64,000 bases of DNA, taken from assembly GCF_004322855.1 (NCBI RefSeq), contig NZ_CP036402.1, positions 3,534,001 through 3,598,000 of the forward strand, in the 5' to 3' direction. Position 1 is the first letter of the stretch, and the number at the start of each line of letters is the position of its first letter. Both the position numbers and the translations under genes were made by a program. The notes beneath the pieces are model-generated. The model made no database searches, was not told the origin of the DNA, and was given only the letters and a program-made list of their open reading frames with translations. This stretch comes from Egibacter rhizosphaerae (GTDB lineage Bacteria; Actinomycetota; Nitriliruptoria; Euzebyales; Egibacteraceae). This document shows, piece after piece, positions 61,113-64,000 of this stretch.

Positions 61113-62588
61113 CTACGCGGGGCCGACGAGGTCGGCGACGATGCCCGAGGACAGCAGCACCAGGGGGAGGCCTCCCCCCGGGTGCGAGGACCCGCCGACG
61201 AGGAAGAGGCCGGGCACGGGGGAGCGGTTCGACGGCCGCAGGAACGCTGCGCGCGGTCCGTTCGAGCTCGTCCCGTAGATCGCGCCGCCGTCGGCGCGGG
61301 TGCGTCGTGCCAGCTCCAACGGCGACCGCGCCTCGCAGAAGACCAGGCGCGATCGGACGTCGAACCCGTGGGCGGCCAAACGGTCGAGGACGTGCTCCGC
61401 ATAGCGGTCGACGCGCGCGGGCTCGGCCCAGTCGACCGCACCCTGGCGCGGCGCGTTGACGAGCACGAACCAGGCCTCGTGCCCCGCGGGAGCCACCGCC
61501 GGGTCGTCGGTGCGGACCACGTAGAGGGTCGGATCCCGGACCGGGCGCGGCCAGGGGCCGAAGATCGCGTCGAACTCCGCGTCGTAGTCGGCGGGGAACA
61601 GCACGTTGTGGTGCGCGAGGCCAGGGGTGGTACCTCGTACCCCGAGCAGCAGCGTGAAGCCGGACAGGGACGGCTCGACGCGCGCGAGCCGGGCACGCGT
61701 CCGACCGGTGACCCCGGCAGGTAGCAGGTCCCGGTAGAGGTGGGCGGCGTCGGTGTTCGCGACGACGACGTCGGCCGGGACCCGCTCCCCGTCGGCGAGC
61801 CGCACCCCTCGGGCGCGGCCGGTGTGGTCGACCTCGATCGCGGTGACGTCCGCGCCGGTGCGCACGATGGCCCCCGCCGCCTCGGCGCCGTCGCGCAGCG
61901 CCCCCGCGATGCGGCCCAGGCCCCCGCGGATGTACCAGGCCCCGAACGCCTGCTCGGCGTAGGGCACGGTCGCCAGGGTGGCGGGAGCCCGGCGCGGGTC
62001 GCTGCCCGAGTAGGTCGCGTAGCGGTCGAGGAGCATCACGAGCCGCGGATCGCCGAGCTCCTGCTGACCCAGCCGCCGTAGCGTGCGATGCGGCGCGATC
62101 GCGGGGAGGTCCCGCAGCTGACGGCCGAGGCGCAGCGCGGCACCCGGCCCGTCCAGGGGTCGTCGCAGCACGGGACCCTCGACCGCCTGCCAGATCCGCT
62201 CGCCGCGGGTCAGGATCCGTTGCCAGCGCGCGCTCGCGCCGGGGGTGAGGGCCTCCTCGAGCGCAGCGGCCGTGCGCAGGGGGTCGGCGCTGGTGTCCAG
62301 GACCGTGCCGTCCGGGTAGCGGTAGCGCGCGATCGGCTCCACGGGCTCGCGCTCCAGCACGTCGTCGAGTCCCGCCCCGGTGGCTCGCAGCGCCTCGTCC
62401 AGCAGGTGGGGCAACGTCAGCAGCGACGGGCCCGTGTCGAACCGGAAGCCCTCGCGCTCGGCGACCCCGAGCTTGCCCCCGACCTCGTGGTGCTGCTCGC
62501 AGACGGTCACGCGGTGGCCGGCGGCGGCCAGTCGGCCCGCGGCCGCGAGGCCCCCCACCCCCGCGCCCACCACGACCACGCGCGCCAT
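61113..62588 (-). CDS. CrtI-type carotenoid desaturase/oxidoreductase
   Basis: 491-residue FAD enzyme of the phytoene desaturase family. N-terminal VVVVGAGVGGLAAAGRLAAAGHRVTVCEQ then GGKLG; mid-part YATYSGSDPRRAPATLATVPY; C-terminal signature GLFLVGGSSHPGGGLPLVLLSSG. It may desaturate phytoene, or act as a CrtD-like desaturase or ketolase on a later carotenoid. One-base overlap (TGATG) with the glycosyltransferase gene, so cotranslated. Confidence 0.87.
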   Translation of the reverse strand: MARVVVVGAGVGGLAAAGRLAAAGHRVTVCEQHHEVGGKLGVAEREGFRFDTGPSLLTLPHLLDEALRATGAGLDDVLEREPVEPIARYRYPDGTVLDTSADPLRTAAALEEALTPGASARWQRILTRGERIWQAVEGPVLRRPLDGPGAALRLGRQLRDLPAIAPHRTLRRLGQQELGDPRLVMLLDRYATYSGSDPRRAPATLATVPYAEQAFGAWYIRGGLGRIAGALRDGAEAAGAIVRTGADVTAIEVDHTGRARGVRLADGERVPADVVVANTDAAHLYRDLLPAGVTGRTRARLARVEPSLSGFTLLLGVRGTTPGLAHHNVLFPADYDAEFDAIFGPWPRPVRDPTLYVVRTDDPAVAPAGHEAWFVLVNAPRQGAVDWAEPARVDRYAEHVLDRLAAHGFDVRSRLVFCEARSPLELARRTRADGGAIYGTSSNGPRAAFLRPSNRSPVPGLFLVGGSSHPGGGLPLVLLSSGIVADLVGPA

Positions 62589-63769
62589 CAGGCCGACCCC
62601 TCGTCGGCGACGACCGGCCGGTCGCGCCACGTGAGGGTGCCGGCCCGCCGACCCGCGAGCGAGCGCGCGACCAGCCACGCGAGCACGACGATCGACAGCG
62701 GGTGCGCGGCCGTGTCGACGACGTGGCCGCCGGTGCGCCGCGCGCTGACGCTCCGTCCCGCGACGCCGGCGAGGTAGCCCGCGAGGCCGCGCCACACGAG
62801 GTCGTAGCGTCCACGGCGCAACCCCCAGGCCGCGGCGGCCGGCGGCAGGACGAACAGCCACAGCAGCGCGCCGACCACCGCGCCCGCGGCGCCCGGTGAC
62901 CCGAACGCCGCCCACAGGCTCTTCGTGTACCCGTCGCGCAGCTCCGCCCAGGAGCGGTACATCCGGCACCACGCGACCCGGGTCCCGTCGACGACACCGG
63001 CCCGCAGCCCGGCGCGCGTGTAGGCACGGCCGAGTTCGATGTCCTCGAGCACCGCGGCGCGCACCGCCGCGTGGCCGCCCGCCCGCTCGTACGCCGTGCG
63101 GGTGGTGGCGGCGAGCTGCCCGTTCGCGGCGACGAGGGACGGGCGAGGCCAGCGCTCGGCGGCCCGCAGGGGCAGGAAGGCCAGCCACGACCACTGCAGC
63201 AGCGGTTGCACGAGCCTCGGGCCGGGCCCGGTCGCGAGCTGTCGCGGGTAGGGGCAGACGAGGTCGAGCGGCGTGCTGTCCACCGCCGCGACGGTCGCCG
63301 CGAGCCCGTCGGGCGCCAACTCCACGTCCGCGTCGCAGAACACCAGCACCTCGCCGCGGGCAGCGGAGGCGAGCTGTGCGCACGCGTGGGGCTTGCCGAG
63401 CCAACCGGGCGGCAACGGGCGGCCCCGCAGCACTCGCAGCCGCCCGTCGGTGCCACCGGCCGCGCGTGCGGCCTCGGCGGTGCCGTCGGACGAGTCGTCG
63501 TCGAGCACGAGCAGTTCGAACGTGACCTCGCGGCTCGCGAGGATCGCGCGCACGCACGGGCCGAGGCGCTCGGCCTCGTCGCGCGCGGGGACCAGGACGC
63601 TCACCCGGGGGGCGGTCGGTGGGCCCGCCGGTGGCCGTTCCGGTGTCCCCGGGTCGGCGGGCGGGTCGGCAACGGGATCGCGCAGCAGCCGCGCGTTGAT
63701 GGCGGTGTGCACCGCGACGGCGGCGGCGCCGGCCGCAGCGGCCCCCACCAGCGTTCGGGCAGGGCTCAT
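62588..63769 (-). CDS. Family 2 glycosyltransferase, CruG-like
   Basis: 393 residues. N-terminal helix, then the GT-A core: VSVLVPARDEAERLGPC, LVLDDDSSDGTAEAA, EVLVFCDADVEL (DxD) and AVLEDIELGRAY (acceptor-site Glu-Asp). Three hydrophobic helices at the C-terminus. Between CrtI-like and CruF-like genes it probably attaches a sugar to a hydroxylated carotenoid, as CruG does. ATG 63769 has GGGAGGTGA upstream. Confidence 0.82.
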   Translation of the reverse strand: MSPARTLVGAAAAGAAAVAVHTAINARLLRDPVADPPADPGTPERPPAGPPTAPRVSVLVPARDEAERLGPCVRAILASREVTFELLVLDDDSSDGTAEAARAAGGTDGRLRVLRGRPLPPGWLGKPHACAQLASAARGEVLVFCDADVELAPDGLAATVAAVDSTPLDLVCPYPRQLATGPGPRLVQPLLQWSWLAFLPLRAAERWPRPSLVAANGQLAATTRTAYERAGGHAAVRAAVLEDIELGRAYTRAGLRAGVVDGTRVAWCRMYRSWAELRDGYTKSLWAAFGSPGAAGAVVGALLWLFVLPPAAAAWGLRRGRYDLVWRGLAGYLAGVAGRSVSARRTGGHVVDTAAHPLSIVVLAWLVARSLAGRRAGTLTWRDRPVVADEGSA

Positions 63770-63777
63770 CGCGCGGC

Positions 63778-64000
63778 TCACCTCCCGTGATCGGACCGTG
63801 GCGCCGCGGAGCGATGCTCGCGGGTGAGCGACACCGCCAGCGGTACCGCGACGACCCCCATCCCGATCCCCCCGATCATCGCCGAACCCGGGAGCCCGAA
63901 GAACACGCCGTGGGCCAGGAGCGAGGAGGCCCAGACCCACAGGTAGAGCGCGTACGGGACGCCGTCGGCGGGCGTGAGGACGTGGTCGGCGGGCGTGAGG
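63778..64000 (-). CDS. Membrane protein, probably CruF-like carotenoid hydratase (C-terminal part only)
   Basis: The last 74 codons are in the window: two helices (YALYLWVWASSLLAHGVFFG and SAMIGGIGMGVVAVPLAVS) and a basic tail. The pattern and its place before a CruG-like and a CrtI-like gene suggest the carotenoid 1',2'-hydratase CruF; the fragment alone cannot prove it. The stop lies 8 nt before the glycosyltransferase ATG. Confidence 0.5.
   Translation of the reverse strand, partial: LTPADHVLTPADGVPYALYLWVWASSLLAHGVFFGLPGSAMIGGIGMGVVAVPLAVSLTREHRSAAPRSDHGR

Overview
This is a very GC-rich (roughly 70% or more by eye) bacterial chromosome segment from an actinomycete-like organism. Evidence for Actinomycetota includes a RamB-type regulator divergent from isocitrate lyase, an AfsR/SARP regulator, an F420-type luciferase-like oxidoreductase, a relative of mycobacterial Rv1355c, many GTG starts and ATGA/TGATG gene overlaps. 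Very acidic linkers in the exported lipoproteins would fit a salt- or alkali-adapted deep branch such as Nitriliruptoria, but that placement is a guess. No phage, plasmid, transposase, rRNA or CRISPR was seen.

Layout. 1-7 kb (minus): proline use, with putP (Na+/proline symporter), proline dehydrogenase and P5C dehydrogenase, followed closely by a secreted penicillin-acylase-family hydrolase that runs off the window. A large SARP/AfsR regulator is divergent from putP, and the shared promoter holds three direct repeats spaced exactly 11 bp. 10-14 kb: aldo/keto reductase, isocitrate lyase (aceA) and its probable regulator RamB. 14-21 kb: a fused acyltransferase-like/E1/nitroreductase protein next to a GAF-GGDEF-EAL c-di-GMP enzyme, then a GH13 glucosidase. 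21-30 kb: two small lipoproteins, an RND/MMPL exporter, YbaK, maleylacetate reductase, tRNA-Thr(UGU), an AI-2E-family permease and a HAD phosphatase.

30-35 kb: a clear SAM-I (S-box) riboswitch with a Shine-Dalgarno sequestering hairpin sits in front of a threonine-synthase-like PLP enzyme and a MoaD/ThiS-like carrier. This is better explained as a sulfur/methionine route than as simple threonine synthesis. It is followed by a futalosine-hydrolase-like gene and ilvD.

35-50 kb: aromatic catabolism. A tight operon pcaI-J-F-H-G-L-pcaR (no pcaB), a MetE-like methyltransferase with its FCD-GntR regulator, a TRAP transporter, an OsmC protein and pobA. Similar operator sequences stand before pcaI, pobA and the TRAP genes, suggesting one aromatic regulon (4-hydroxybenzoate to protocatechuate to 3-oxoadipate to acetyl-CoA and succinyl-CoA, then the glyoxylate shunt). 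An MFS transporter upstream of pobA is reduced to a remnant.

50-64 kb: a DICT-domain protein, an amidohydrolase, a divergent pair of citrate synthases (one fused to a helix-turn-helix and lacking a catalytic histidine), an F420-type oxidoreductase, a CDP-alcohol phosphatidyltransferase, hydantoinase/oxoprolinase A (frameshifted) and B, and a carotenoid cluster (CrtI-like, CruG-like, CruF-like) running off the window. Tandem duplications that span stop codons recur in this last part.
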